From an uncultured bacterium (GTDB taxonomy: Bacteria > Bacillota > Clostridia > Lachnospirales > Lachnospiraceae), in the NCBI GenBank assembly GCA_947063875.1, contig CAMSTY010000005.1, positions 1-64,000 on the forward strand: a stretch of DNA of 64,000 nucleotides. The letters are read 5' to 3'. The notes below the pieces were generated by a model. That model was not told where the DNA came from. It saw nothing but the letters and a program-made list of their open reading frames with translations, and searched no databases. Below, piece by piece: positions 26,198-34,003 of this stretch. Position 1 is the first letter of the stretch. Each line of letters opens with the position of its first letter. The translations under genes and the position numbers were made by a program.

Positions 26198-26836
26198 TTA
26201 TTCTCCCTTTGAACTATTCTCATCCATCCACTGCCTCTCAATATCTAAATCTTGCATGATCAGCTGCTCTCCCGATGCTATATCACTATGTTTTAAAACC
26301 TTTACTATTGTCATCAAAATAATCTTGAGATCCCCCAGGAATGTAATATTATTGACATACTCTATGTCGAAACCTAATCGTTCATCCCACCCCACGTTGT
26401 TTCTCCCGTTAATCTGTGCCAACCCAGTAAGTCCTGGACGAACAGAATGGCGTATCCTTTCCTCTGATTTGTAATAAGGAAGATATCGCATCAGCAATGG
26501 GCGAGGACCAACTATTGCCATATCACCCTTAAAAATATTTACCAATTCCAAGATTTCATCAATACTGGAACATCTAAGTGCCTTTCCAAATCTTGTCAGC
26601 CGGTCTTTATCGGGTAGCAAATTCCCGTTTTCGTCCTTTTTATCTGTCATAGTTCGAAACTTAAACATTTCAAAAGTTTTTTCATCTTTGCCTGGACGCT
26701 TTTGTCTAAATATTACCGGAGATCCCAACTTAATTTTCACCATAATCGCAACAACAATGATCAATGGAGAAAAAAACATTAGTGCTATTCCAGATATAGC
26801 CATATCCAAAATCCGCTTAATAAACGATTTGTACAT
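26198..26836 (-). CDS. Undecaprenyl-phosphate sugar-1-phosphate transferase (PglC/EpsL-like), copy 2
   Basis: Priming enzyme that attaches the first sugar-1-phosphate to undecaprenyl phosphate. 212 residues with one N-terminal membrane-associated helix (ISGIALMFFSPLIIVVAIMV), then GSPVIFRQKRPGKDEKTFEM, FKFRTMTD, LRCSSIDEILELVNIFKGD (catalytic DE pair) and VGPRPLL, RPGLTGLAQINGRN. In most relatives the block reads SLDELPQ; here it is SIDEILE, which may alter activity. A second priming enzyme is at 28592-29269. Start 26836 follows AGGAGTTAAAG. Confidence 0.88.
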   Translation of the reverse strand: MYKSFIKRILDMAISGIALMFFSPLIIVVAIMVKIKLGSPVIFRQKRPGKDEKTFEMFKFRTMTDKKDENGNLLPDKDRLTRFGKALRCSSIDEILELVNIFKGDMAIVGPRPLLMRYLPYYKSEERIRHSVRPGLTGLAQINGRNNVGWDERLGFDIEYVNNITFLGDLKIILMTIVKVLKHSDIASGEQLIMQDLDIERQWMDENSSKGE

Positions 26837-26841
26837 TATCT

Positions 26842-27876
26842 TTAACTCCTATACAGAGGAAAGTACTTACCATTCAATTCCTCCCCTATCCGGAATCCGA
26901 CCAATGTATCATAACTGCTTTTATCAAAAATCTTCCTACCTATATAAAAATCGTACAATCCATTTGGTGCCAGACACAACTTATATTGAAAAATGCCATC
27001 ATCTGCGCCATACCCCCCGCCAAGGATAAAATTCTTCAGTCCCTTCTCTTTAGCCCATTTAATAATTTCATATTTCAGATAATCATTTGGCCTAACATCA
27101 AAATACTCCCTGTCTGTCCCCCCAAGATAGGAATAACCATTTTCCGCACCATATATTACTAACTCCGTAGATACGATCTTTCCTTCATAAACAGCATGAA
27201 AATACATTATATTATCTTTCATTTCGTTCAGATCTTCATAGAACTGTTTTGAAAAGTAGTACTCATGTTCGGCATCTGTTCGGTCCATAGTAGAATAATA
27301 AATTCGCAGGAAGTCTTCTAAATAAGCGCCGTTATTTTCGATAAGGATTTCAAGATTATATGTATTAGCCCTCTTGACATTTTTCCTGACCTTCTGCTTA
27401 AAATCCATCCACATAGCATCAAGCGGCATTTCCAACGACCTTACTACATTATGCATTCTTGTCTCTACATCTCCATCGTAATGCTTATAATAATCGGTAA
27501 AAAGTTCAAATCTCACAAACTCACAAACATAGCGGTTTCTCATGCAATAATCTGTATACTCATTATTCAGTTTTTTCCAATCGGAAACATTTCCCCAAAA
27601 TCCTCCGTAACCATATGGTGTTATAAGATCATAATATTGGCCTTCTTTAATTTTTCCGCTTAATTTCTCATCCTGCGCCACATCACGTCTTAAAACTACA
27701 TTGATCGCACGATCCGCACCACTTTCATATAGCAGAAGCAATGGCATGCCATTTTTGGGTTCTTCCTTCATAAATGCTTTTGAGTATCCGGAAAGATAAA
27801 AAACATCATAATCAGGGAAAGACCTTACGATTTCATCCCACGCTTTAGCATTGTCTATAGCTATTTCCCGAATCAT
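26842..27876 (-). CDS. FemAB/GNAT-fold peptidyl- or acyltransferase-like protein
   Basis: 344 residues. The central block MWMDFKQKVRKNVKRANTYN and the C-terminal GAENGYSYLGGTDREYFDVR, PNDYLKYEIIKWAKEKGLKNF and LGGGYGADDG are features of the FemAB-like/BioF2-like GNAT superfamily. This superfamily includes peptidoglycan-bridge FemX and polysaccharide-locus aminoacyl- or acyltransferases. The ATG overlaps the acetyltransferase stop by 4 bp (ATGA), so it is translationally coupled when that gene is in its present frame. Substrate unknown. Confidence 0.75.
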   Translation of the reverse strand: MIREIAIDNAKAWDEIVRSFPDYDVFYLSGYSKAFMKEEPKNGMPLLLLYESGADRAINVVLRRDVAQDEKLSGKIKEGQYYDLITPYGYGGFWGNVSDWKKLNNEYTDYCMRNRYVCEFVRFELFTDYYKHYDGDVETRMHNVVRSLEMPLDAMWMDFKQKVRKNVKRANTYNLEILIENNGAYLEDFLRIYYSTMDRTDAEHEYYFSKQFYEDLNEMKDNIMYFHAVYEGKIVSTELVIYGAENGYSYLGGTDREYFDVRPNDYLKYEIIKWAKEKGLKNFILGGGYGADDGIFQYKLCLAPNGLYDFYIGRKIFDKSSYDTLVGFRIGEELNGKYFPLYRS

Positions 27877-28610
27877 GCTGTCCTTCTACGCCCCCTTCTG
27901 CAAACATTTGCAGGAACGGTAAAGAACCGTATGTTTGTAATTATCTTATAGGAGAAATACCCCCCCCCGAATCTGGATTCTGAAGCCTTATCTTTCAGCA
28001 TTTTCTTAACAGGAACCCCTATATAGGTCCCTTCCTCCTCTATATCCTTTATGACTACTGCTCCGGCGCCAAGAGTGACATTGGAACAGATATTAACATT
28101 ATTAGAAATGATCGCACCTGCGCCCACCCAGCTACAGCTTCCAATACATACGGTTCCAGACAAGTGCGCTCCTACCGATACATGGCAATAATCACCGACT
28201 GCACAATCGTGATCAATGGAACTGGAAGTGTTTACTATGCAGCCATTGCCAATTCTGGCTCCGGAATTGACTACAGTTCCGGCCATTACTACAGTCCCTT
28301 CGCCTATAACCGCATCCTCTGCAATCACAGCATTCGGATGAATCAAAATAGGAAAGTCTCTGCCCTGGTCTCTATTCATCAATCTCTTGCGGATATAAGC
28401 ATTACCAACAGCGACAATGATTTTGCCTTGAAGACCTGCAGTCATCGTATCCGGACCCAGTACCGGATACCCGGCACATTCTTTCAATCCGGAATTGTTG
28501 TCCAGAAATACAATGTCCTCATAGCCATTCAGCTTTGCAATGTCAGCCACGACCCTCCCATGTCCGCTGGCGCCGATAATAATAAGCCTGTTCAATCTGG
28601 TGTCCTCCAT
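27873..28610 (-). CDS. Sugar O/N-acyltransferase, PglD/NeuD family, with a C9 tract near its end
   Basis: N-terminal UDP-sugar-binding fold (RLIIIGASGHGRVVADIAKL) followed by left-handed beta-helix hexapeptide repeats (for example VIGEGTVVMAGTVVNSGARI) and the usual end GTYIGVPVKKML. PglD acetylates the 4-amino group of UDP-4-amino sugars. After GVPVKK there is an unusual tail of about 35 residues read through a G9 run (27960-27968). With eight Gs the protein would end at 27941 after nine more codons, a more normal length. ATG 28610 and TTG 28595 (SD GGAGGACACC) are both possible starts. Confidence 0.82.
   Translation of the reverse strand: MEDTRLNRLIIIGASGHGRVVADIAKLNGYEDIVFLDNNSGLKECAGYPVLGPDTMTAGLQGKIIVAVGNAYIRKRLMNRDQGRDFPILIHPNAVIAEDAVIGEGTVVMAGTVVNSGARIGNGCIVNTSSSIDHDCAVGDYCHVSVGAHLSGTVCIGSCSWVGAGAIISNNVNICSNVTLGAGAVVIKDIEEEGTYIGVPVKKMLKDKASESRFGGGYFSYKIITNIRFFTVPANVCRRGRRRTA
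27960..27968. repeat. C9 homopolymer in the acetyltransferase gene
   Basis: Nine consecutive C (G on the coding strand) encode Gly-Gly-Gly near the C-terminus. A one-base change moves the stop from 27873 to 27941 and uncouples the downstream FemAB-like gene. Confidence 0.85.
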
Positions 28611-29269
28611 TGCGCTTTTACCCCTTCTGGTGTTCCCATAAATTCCTCCATCGTTGACGACGTCTCGGAACTGATTCCTTCTCGTTTTATGACAGTTCGT
28701 ATAGTATCCAGGGCAATCTTCACGTCATTGATAAAAGTAACATTCTTTGTATACCATACATCCATCGCAAACTTATCTTCCCAGGACACGCTATTTCTTC
28801 CATGTGCCTGTGCATATCCAGTTAGTCCCGGTCTCACATCATGCCTGTGATGTTGTTCTTCGTTATATCTGTCAAAGTATCTTACCAGCAATGGTCTTGG
28901 GCCTATCAGGGACATGTCTCCTTTCAAGATGTTAAAAAACTCTGGGATTTCATCAATGCTGGTCCGGCGCAGCCATGATCCAAAAGATGTCAGTCTTACA
29001 CTGTCTAGGAGAACTTCTCCCTTTTCATCCCTTTCATCTGTCATGGTTCTGAATTTATACAAACGAAAGATTCTTTCTTTGCCAGTTTTAAGGTCGATTT
29101 TCCCCAAACGATCCTGCTTGAACAATACCGGCGATCCTAGTTTTACCCTAACAAGTATTGCTATAATGACATACAGCCAACAAAACAGTATCAGCACTAG
29201 CAAAGAGCATATGACATCAATCAGCCGTTTAAAGAAAAGAGCATATAAGCCTCTTTTTGCTTTTTCCAT
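28592..29269 (-). CDS. Undecaprenyl-phosphate sugar-1-phosphate transferase (PglC/EpsL-like), copy 1
   Basis: 225 residues from ATG 29269 (MEKAKRGLYALFFKRLID), with GGAGATTATATTGT upstream. N-terminal hydrophobic helix (ICSLLVLILFCWLYVIIAIL), GSPVLFKQDRLGKIDLKTGK, LYKFRTMTD, LRRTSIDEIPEFFNILKGD with the catalytic DE pair, LIGPRPLL and RPGLTGYAQAHGRN. It follows an aminotransferase and precedes the PglD-like acetyltransferase, the order seen in bacillosamine-type loci. It is therefore the more likely functional priming enzyme of the two. Confidence 0.9.
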   Translation of the reverse strand: MEKAKRGLYALFFKRLIDVICSLLVLILFCWLYVIIAILVRVKLGSPVLFKQDRLGKIDLKTGKERIFRLYKFRTMTDERDEKGEVLLDSVRLTSFGSWLRRTSIDEIPEFFNILKGDMSLIGPRPLLVRYFDRYNEEQHHRHDVRPGLTGYAQAHGRNSVSWEDKFAMDVWYTKNVTFINDVKIALDTIRTVIKREGISSETSSTMEEFMGTPEGVKAQWRTPD

Positions 29270-29285
29270 ACAATATAATCTCCAA

Positions 29286-29599
29286 TTATTCAATGCACAC
29301 CTTGATGGCATCTATTACCACATCTTGCTGCCAAAGCACCCTCTTACTGTCACTTGGAAGACACAATCCTCTGCATTGTATGGAAACGATTGCTTCCAGG
29401 ATCTCCGACAGGCTGAACTTTCCTGTTTCTTTTATATGTCAGACATCCCATTCATCCCTGACCTGTTTGCAAATAACACTCAGATCTATGATCAGACGAC
29501 TGGGCCAGAACTCACTATTCTCTACATCATACGGATTCATTTTCATCGGAAAATTTGTAGCATTCAGAAATTTTGCTTCATCCTCAATGATGTTATCCC
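29286..29599 (-). pseudogene. Relic of a second DegT/DnrJ aminotransferase (C-terminal part)
   Basis: On the minus strand one frame reads NFPMKMNPYDVENSEFW and LIIDLSVICKQVRDEWDV before a stop. It aligns with LPLRMNPYEEGISRPNYW and LIDPDAMCETVRGE of the intact neighbour upstream. Further on, another frame gives RGLCLPSDSK, matching RGLCLPSDNK near that protein's end, then DVVIDAIKVCIE and a stop at 29286. The stretch between these blocks is shortened. So a divergent paralogue was deleted down to about 310 bp, directly behind the intact gene. Confidence 0.8.
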
Positions 29600-30898
29600 T
29601 CACCCAAAACACCGCCTCACCACCTCGATCACCAGTCCCTGCTCCTCCTCTGTCATCTTATTATCCGACGGCAGGCACAAGCCCCGGTTAAAAATATCCG
29701 CCCCAGCATCCACCGCTCCCCCTTCTTCTATATAAGCGTTGCTCCTCCCTCTCCCGTTCCCTTCCCTTGTCACGAAGGCATGGTTCCGGTAGATCGGCTG
29801 CATGTGCATCGGCTTCCAGATCGGGCGGCCTTCCATATGGAAAGCCGCCAGCGCCCCCAGGATCTCATCCGGGCAGCTTTTCCCGGGTTCCCCGACATAC
29901 AGCGCCTGCCTCTCCCCCCGGACCGTTTCACACATGGCATCCGGATCGATCAGAATACAGCTCAGCCAGTAATTGGGTCTGCTGATCCCCTCCTCATACG
30001 GATTCATCCGCAGCGGCAGTCCCTTCAGCCCCTCGCGGTACCGTTCATAAACCCTCTTCTTTGCCTTGATATGTTCCTCCAGATGCCCCCACTGCCCCCT
30101 CACCACGCCGGCGATCACATTGCTCATCCGGTAGTTGTAGCCCAGTTCCTCATGCTGGTACCAGGGGGCATCCTCCCGGGACTGGGTGGACCATTTCCTG
30201 GCCTTGTTCGCCTCCCTTTCCCCTTCCACCAGAAGCATCCCGCCACAGCTTCCGGTGATGATCTTGTTCCCGTTAAAGCTGATAATGGAATAGTCCCCAA
30301 AGGCGCCGGTCTGCTTCCCCTGGTAGGTCGCTCCAAGGCTCTCTGCCGCATCTTCAATCAGAAGCGCCTGATGCTGCCTGCACAGGGAACGGATTCCCTC
30401 CATCTTTCCCGGCGTCCCGTACAGATGGGCCACCACTACCAGTCGGACATCCGGATACCTCTCGAATGCAATGCGCAGCGCTTCGGGATCCATGTTCCAG
30501 GTCCCGCCCTCCGTATCAATAAAGACGGCCTCCCCGCCCTCATAGGCAACTGGGTTCACCGTGGCGTCAAACGTCATGTCCGTGCAGAAGACGCGTCGGC
30601 CTTCCAGCGTCCCATGCCCGACTCTTGGCTGGCCATACAGCCTTTCCCCGGCCAGCTTGACCGCCAGATGGAGCGCCGCCGTACCGGAGGAAAGGGCAAC
30701 CGCATGCCTGACGCCGATATAGTTTTCTGCCAGCCGTTCCAGTTCATTGATATTTTCTCCTACCGTGCTCATCCAGTTCGTCCGGTAAGCCTCTGTGATA
30801 TACTGCAGTTCCTCCCCATGCATGGTCGGGGAGGATAGCCACAGCTTCCTCTTCAGTGGTTCGATGCCTCGAAACCTTGGGTCGTTTCTGATCTCCAT
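29600..30898 (-). CDS. DegT/DnrJ/EryC1/StrS aminotransferase (PglE-like)
   Basis: PLP-dependent transamination of a UDP-4-keto-6-deoxy sugar to the 4-amino sugar is the usual role. 432 residues: LSSPTMHGEELQYITEAYR and NWMSTVGENINELE at the N-terminus, ALSSGTAALHLAVKL (phosphate pocket), LIEDAAESLGATYQG (cofactor Asp), and SFNGNKIITGSCGGML with the Schiff-base Lys. GC content is visibly higher than in the genes downstream. Start 30898 has AGGAG. It is the first structural gene after the loaP terminator. No 4,6-dehydratase (PglF) is in the window, so its substrate must come from elsewhere. Confidence 0.88.
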   Translation of the reverse strand: MEIRNDPRFRGIEPLKRKLWLSSPTMHGEELQYITEAYRTNWMSTVGENINELERLAENYIGVRHAVALSSGTAALHLAVKLAGERLYGQPRVGHGTLEGRRVFCTDMTFDATVNPVAYEGGEAVFIDTEGGTWNMDPEALRIAFERYPDVRLVVVAHLYGTPGKMEGIRSLCRQHQALLIEDAAESLGATYQGKQTGAFGDYSIISFNGNKIITGSCGGMLLVEGEREANKARKWSTQSREDAPWYQHEELGYNYRMSNVIAGVVRGQWGHLEEHIKAKKRVYERYREGLKGLPLRMNPYEEGISRPNYWLSCILIDPDAMCETVRGERQALYVGEPGKSCPDEILGALAAFHMEGRPIWKPMHMQPIYRNHAFVTREGNGRGRSNAYIEEGGAVDAGADIFNRGLCLPSDNKMTEEEQGLVIEVVRRCFG

Positions 30899-30979
30899 AA
30901 TCGGTTCTCCTGCTAAATCTTGGAAATTTTTCTAATTAAGCTTTTCTGACAATAAACTTTTTTAATGTTTTATACATAG

Positions 30980-31007
30980 AAAAAAGGAAGGGATTCCCTT
31001 CCCTTCC
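30980..31007 (-). terminator. Intrinsic terminator between loaP and the EPS genes
   Basis: On the minus strand GGAAGGG and CCCTTCC (plus-strand 31001-31007 and 30986-30992) form a 7-bp stem with an 8-nt loop, followed at once by TTTTTT (30985-30980). It lies just after the loaP stop and before the aminotransferase start. This is the expected place for a terminator that LoaP must override. Confidence 0.82.
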
Positions 31008-31024
31008 AAACACTCTTTTACTCT

Positions 31025-31531
31025 TCATACTCTCCTTACAACCTCCAACCCCACCGCCACTTCCTGCACCCGGCCAAACATATGCATTTCCACCAGCGCT
31101 GTCCGTTTATGCCGGTCAACCTTGCGGATCACGGTCTCCAGGCCTTCCAACGGCCCTTCCAGTATCATCACCTGATCGCCTTCCATATATCCGGTAGACA
31201 TCGCCACCAGGCGTTCTTCATTGAGCAGCTGCTCCAGTACCCGCAGATCCTCGTCGATAATCGAAGTCCATTTTTCTCCTGTTCCCAGAATCTTTGTCAA
31301 TTCCGGCACCTGTTTAAGTTCCATATAAAATTTTTCAATCTTTTCCGTCTCCACAAATACATATCCAGGAAACAAAAGCGCCTGGACTATATGCCAGGCG
31401 CCTGCGTACTTCTTTTTCTGTTCATATCTTGGTAAAAAGCATTCTCCAAGGCTGGAGTCTGCCACATATTGGCGGATCATGGAAACGGTCTCCCCCTCTC
31501 TTCCAGTCCGCACCTGCATAACATACCACAT
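31025..31531 (-). CDS. loaP: NusG-family processive antiterminator (LoaP-like)
   Basis: A NusG paralogue that joins RNA polymerase in the 5' leader of one operon and lets it pass terminators. 168 residues: N-terminal NGN domain (MWYVMQVRTGREGETVSMI, CFLPRYEQKKKYAGAWH, LLFPGYVFVET), then a linker and a C-terminal KOW domain (EGDQVMILEGPLEGLETVIR, VDRHKRTALVEMHMFGR). ATG 31531 has GGAGGAACGTT; the longer frame to 31639 lacks a start signal. It is the first gene of the roughly 30-kb minus-strand EPS operon, a context known for LoaP in Firmicutes. Confidence 0.9.
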   Translation of the reverse strand: MWYVMQVRTGREGETVSMIRQYVADSSLGECFLPRYEQKKKYAGAWHIVQALLFPGYVFVETEKIEKFYMELKQVPELTKILGTGEKWTSIIDEDLRVLEQLLNEERLVAMSTGYMEGDQVMILEGPLEGLETVIRKVDRHKRTALVEMHMFGRVQEVAVGLEVVRRV

Positions 31532-31639
31532 AACGTTCCTCCAGTTTACAAACCGGGAACTGTGTCTGAAAATGGGTATGCTTCGCCATTCGCCACAAAA
31601 AAATGTCACGACAAGGCAAAACAATATAACCTCAAACAC

Positions 31640-31669
31640 AGTTAAACGCGGCCACGCGACGATTTAACT
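31640..31669 (-). promoter_or_regulatory. Leader hairpin upstream of loaP
   Basis: AGTTAAA (31640-31646) pairs with TTTAACT (31663-31669), with an inner CGCG/CGCG stem, a 4-nt bulge and a GCCA-type tetraloop. It lies in the transcribed leader. LoaP of Bacillus velezensis recognises a leader RNA hairpin, so this is a candidate recruitment site; that link is inference. Confidence 0.5.
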
Positions 31670-31691
31670 TTGATTGATTTTATGATAATGC

Positions 31692-31707
31692 GTGCGCATC
31701 AGCGCAC
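31692..31707 (-). promoter_or_regulatory. Perfect GC hairpin at the start of the EPS leader
   Basis: GTGCGC-ATCA-GCGCAC (31692-31707) is a perfect 6-bp stem with a 4-nt loop. It sits at or just after the predicted transcription start of the loaP/EPS promoter. It may stabilise the transcript 5' end or act with the next hairpin. Confidence 0.5.
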
Positions 31708-31713
31708 TTCCTC

Positions 31714-31741
31714 ATTATATCATACATTCCCGAAAAGTAAA
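31714..31741 (-). promoter_or_regulatory. Promoter of the loaP/EPS operon
   Basis: On the minus strand TTTACT (31741-31736), a 16-bp spacer and TATAAT (31719-31714) preceded by TGA (extended -10). It reads toward loaP with a leader of about 180 nt. No other convincing promoter is seen within the EPS operon. Confidence 0.7.
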
Positions 31742-32066
31742 TAGACAAATTTTGGCCGGGGGACTTGCCGGGAAACTTGCGCCGGAAAATTTCAAACAAG
31801 AAACTTCAAAGGGCCGCCATATGGCCGCCCTCACTTCCTCTCATTCCAGATTCTTACTCAATTCCGCAAACAAAACCCACAGCGAACGCTCTGGCATCCG
31901 GTTATCCAATGCTGCGTTTCCCAGTGCCCTGGCACATCCCATATGGGTAGTGAAATCCTTAACAGAACCAGCAACAGAAAACCAGACACGGACTGCCTCA
32001 AATTTCCAATTATGATTACCGCTCCGTCTAAATATACTCCTGATACAATCCAACAAAACTTACTAT
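31742..32066. other. Intergenic region upstream of the EPS promoter
   Basis: Open frames exist on both strands at 31841-32056, but neither has a ribosome-binding site or a family motif I recognise. Treated as non-coding or as remnant DNA joining the EPS locus to the decayed genes on its right. Confidence 0.4.
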
Positions 32067-32597
32067 TTAATAAAACTTACATATTGGATTCTTGAAAAGC
32101 GAGACAGCAAAGTTTTCACAATATACCTTATAATCAGAATAGGCATTCTTCATTTGCTCACAGAATTTTTCCAGGTTATACCCAGCCAGATTGTGAGCAT
32201 TGTGTTTTTCTTCTCCATAAGGGAAAAGTGTACTGTCTAATATTCCTATTTTGGCAAGTCTATAGGAGCCAAACATCTGATAATACATCATAGCAATGTT
32301 TCCTCCCATTGACCAGCCAAGCAGTGTTACATCATCTAATCCCAAATAATCAATCAATTCTTTCACATCTTCCGCCATTCTGGACAGATTCATGCCCTCT
32401 TCGCATTTTGTAGAATAGCCAAATCCTCTGAGATCCAAAATAATTACTCTATAATGCTTGCTTAACTCAGGAACATTTCGCTGAAAAAATTTTGAAGTAC
32501 ACAAAAAACCTGGAATTATAACAATAGGGGCCCCTTCACCATATACTTCAAAATATATGTTTTTGTTATCACTTGTCTTCAAAAAGCATCCTTCCAC
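32067..32597 (-). pseudogene. Truncated alpha/beta hydrolase
   Basis: The N-terminal two-thirds of an alpha/beta-fold hydrolase: IVIIPGFLCTSKFF (oxyanion region), ILDLRGFGYST, and LLGWSMGGNIAMMYY with the nucleophile Ser in G-x-S-x-G. The frame ends at 176 residues after FKNPICKFY, where relatives continue to about 260-280 and carry the catalytic Asp and His. These are missing, so it is probably inactive. It is divergent from the LysR gene at 32883, the classic arrangement of a regulator with its target. Confidence 0.75.
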
Positions 32598-32752
32598 AAT
32601 TTCAACTTCCTTCCTATAAGGTCCTCTTCTTAATTCATACGAGTAATAATTCGGCCGATTTCATATTTCCTCGCTGTAGCATCATCGTATCAAAACCCTT
32701 TTGTCCTGTATATTTACTTTAGAAAATACCATTATAAATTTTAATTAATATA

Positions 32753-32792
32753 GCCGATATTTTCGGCATTTTCTCCAAAAATATGCTATACT
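32753..32792 (+). promoter_or_regulatory. Candidate lysR promoter and operator
   Basis: GCCGA-TATTT-TCGGC (32753-32767) is an inverted repeat of the size LysR proteins bind. It precedes TGCTATACT, an extended -10 (TATACT 32787-32792), reading toward the LysR gene. No good -35 is present, as expected for an activated or autoregulated promoter. It lies in the divergent gap between the hydrolase and lysR. Confidence 0.45.
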
Positions 32793-32882
32793 GTCACATA
32801 TATACTGTGATTTTATACTTTTTTCAATTGTAAACCAATTTTTTCTACAAAATGAAACCCCAATAGAAGGAGAAGGGATGTT

Positions 32883-33773
32883 ATGAAAATTAGTCAACTG
32901 GAATATTTCTGTGCCGTAAGCCAATACCACAGTATCACTCAGGCCGCCCAGAAGCTTTATGTAACTCAGCCAGCCATTTCTAATGCCATCCGTGAATTGG
33001 AAAAAGAATTTTCTATCAATTTATTTACGTGATCTAAAAACCATTTGATCCTTACCAATGAGGGCGAACTATTTTATCAAAAAGCCAATGTCCTCCTGCA
33101 GTTTATACGGCAGACATCCTCTCAACTCTATGATCTTGGAAAACAGATCCTTCCTGTTAAAGTTGGAATTCCGCCCCTGTTAAGTACTCTGTTCTATCCA
33201 GAGATGTTACTTGCCTTTAAAAAAGAGTATCCGAATATTCCTATAGAACTCTTTGAATATGGATCTATCCGAGCGGCTGCTTTGGTTCAGGAAGATGAGC
33301 TGGATCTGGCTCTTGTTAATATGCACTTTTATGATATTGATAAAATGAATTCCTACCGAATCCTTGCCGACCACATTGTGTTATGTGTATCGCCAGAGCA
33401 TCGCTTTGCGCAGATGAAAGAAATATCTATAGAAATGCTGAAAGACGAATCTCTTATCATGTACAATACGGATTCCGTTCAGAATACTACTCTTAGTGCA
33501 CTTTTTGAGAGTATTGGCATTAAACCCAATATTATCATGCATGCCAGCCAGCTTTATACCATTAAAAAGTTTATATCTGAAAATCTGGGCGGAGCCTGTC
33601 TGTATTCCTCCATACTGCCTTCTTCCCCAGGTTTTATTAAAATTCCTATTATTCCCCTTATCTCACAGGATATCGGTCTTGTCTGGAAAAAGGGGAAATA
33701 TATAAACAGCGGTGTAGAAAAGTTTATTTCTTTTACCAGAAAATATGCACAACAAAGATTTCCAGCCACGTAG
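32883..33773 (+). pseudogene. LysR-family regulator with an internal nonsense codon
   Basis: Starts at ATG 32883 after GGAGAAGGG. The winged-helix DNA-binding domain is clear (LEYFCAVSQYHSITQAAQKL, VTQPAISNAIRELEKEF, then INLFT). Codon 50 (33030-33032) is TGA where the family has Arg (LFxR); a single C-to-T change from CGA explains it. The rest, a normal LysR effector domain (VKVGIPPLLSTLFYPEML onward), stays in frame to 33773. Reinitiation at 33045 would give a domain lacking the HTH. Otherwise full length (296 codons), so a recent inactivation. Confidence 0.88.
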
Positions 33774-33926
33774 AAAAGAGTTCTCTCATGCATCCCTGCG
33801 CAAACTGCAATTTTTTGATATATGCTTTCGGAGACAAAGATAAAATGCCATCCACCTGTTCCGCCTCCCCACTAAAATGATTATGGAAATCCCGGGCGGA
33901 ATTAAGAAACATCCAACAAAAAGCAT

Positions 33927-33961
33927 AAAAAAGGACTCCTGTTTCCAGGAATCCCGTTTTT
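33927..33961. terminator. Bidirectional intrinsic terminator
   Basis: GGACTCCTG (33933-33941) and CAGGAATCC (33946-33954) form a stem with one mismatch and a TTTC loop. It is followed by TTTTT on the plus strand and preceded by AAAAAA, which is a T-run on the minus strand. It can end the lysR transcript and the 34004 gene transcript. Confidence 0.75.
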
Positions 33962-34003
33962 ACCATCCTATCCTATTCTGTTTGTTTTGGCTGCAGGCAG
34001 AGC

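Noticed and set aside
29780..30838. 352-codon plus-strand open frame opposite the aminotransferase
   Set aside because: A shadow of the GC-rich aminotransferase gene, whose motifs are all intact on the minus strand.
31841..32056. 71-codon minus-strand frame, with an overlapping plus-strand frame
   Set aside because: No start signal and no recognised motif; both strands are open at once. Left as unassigned.
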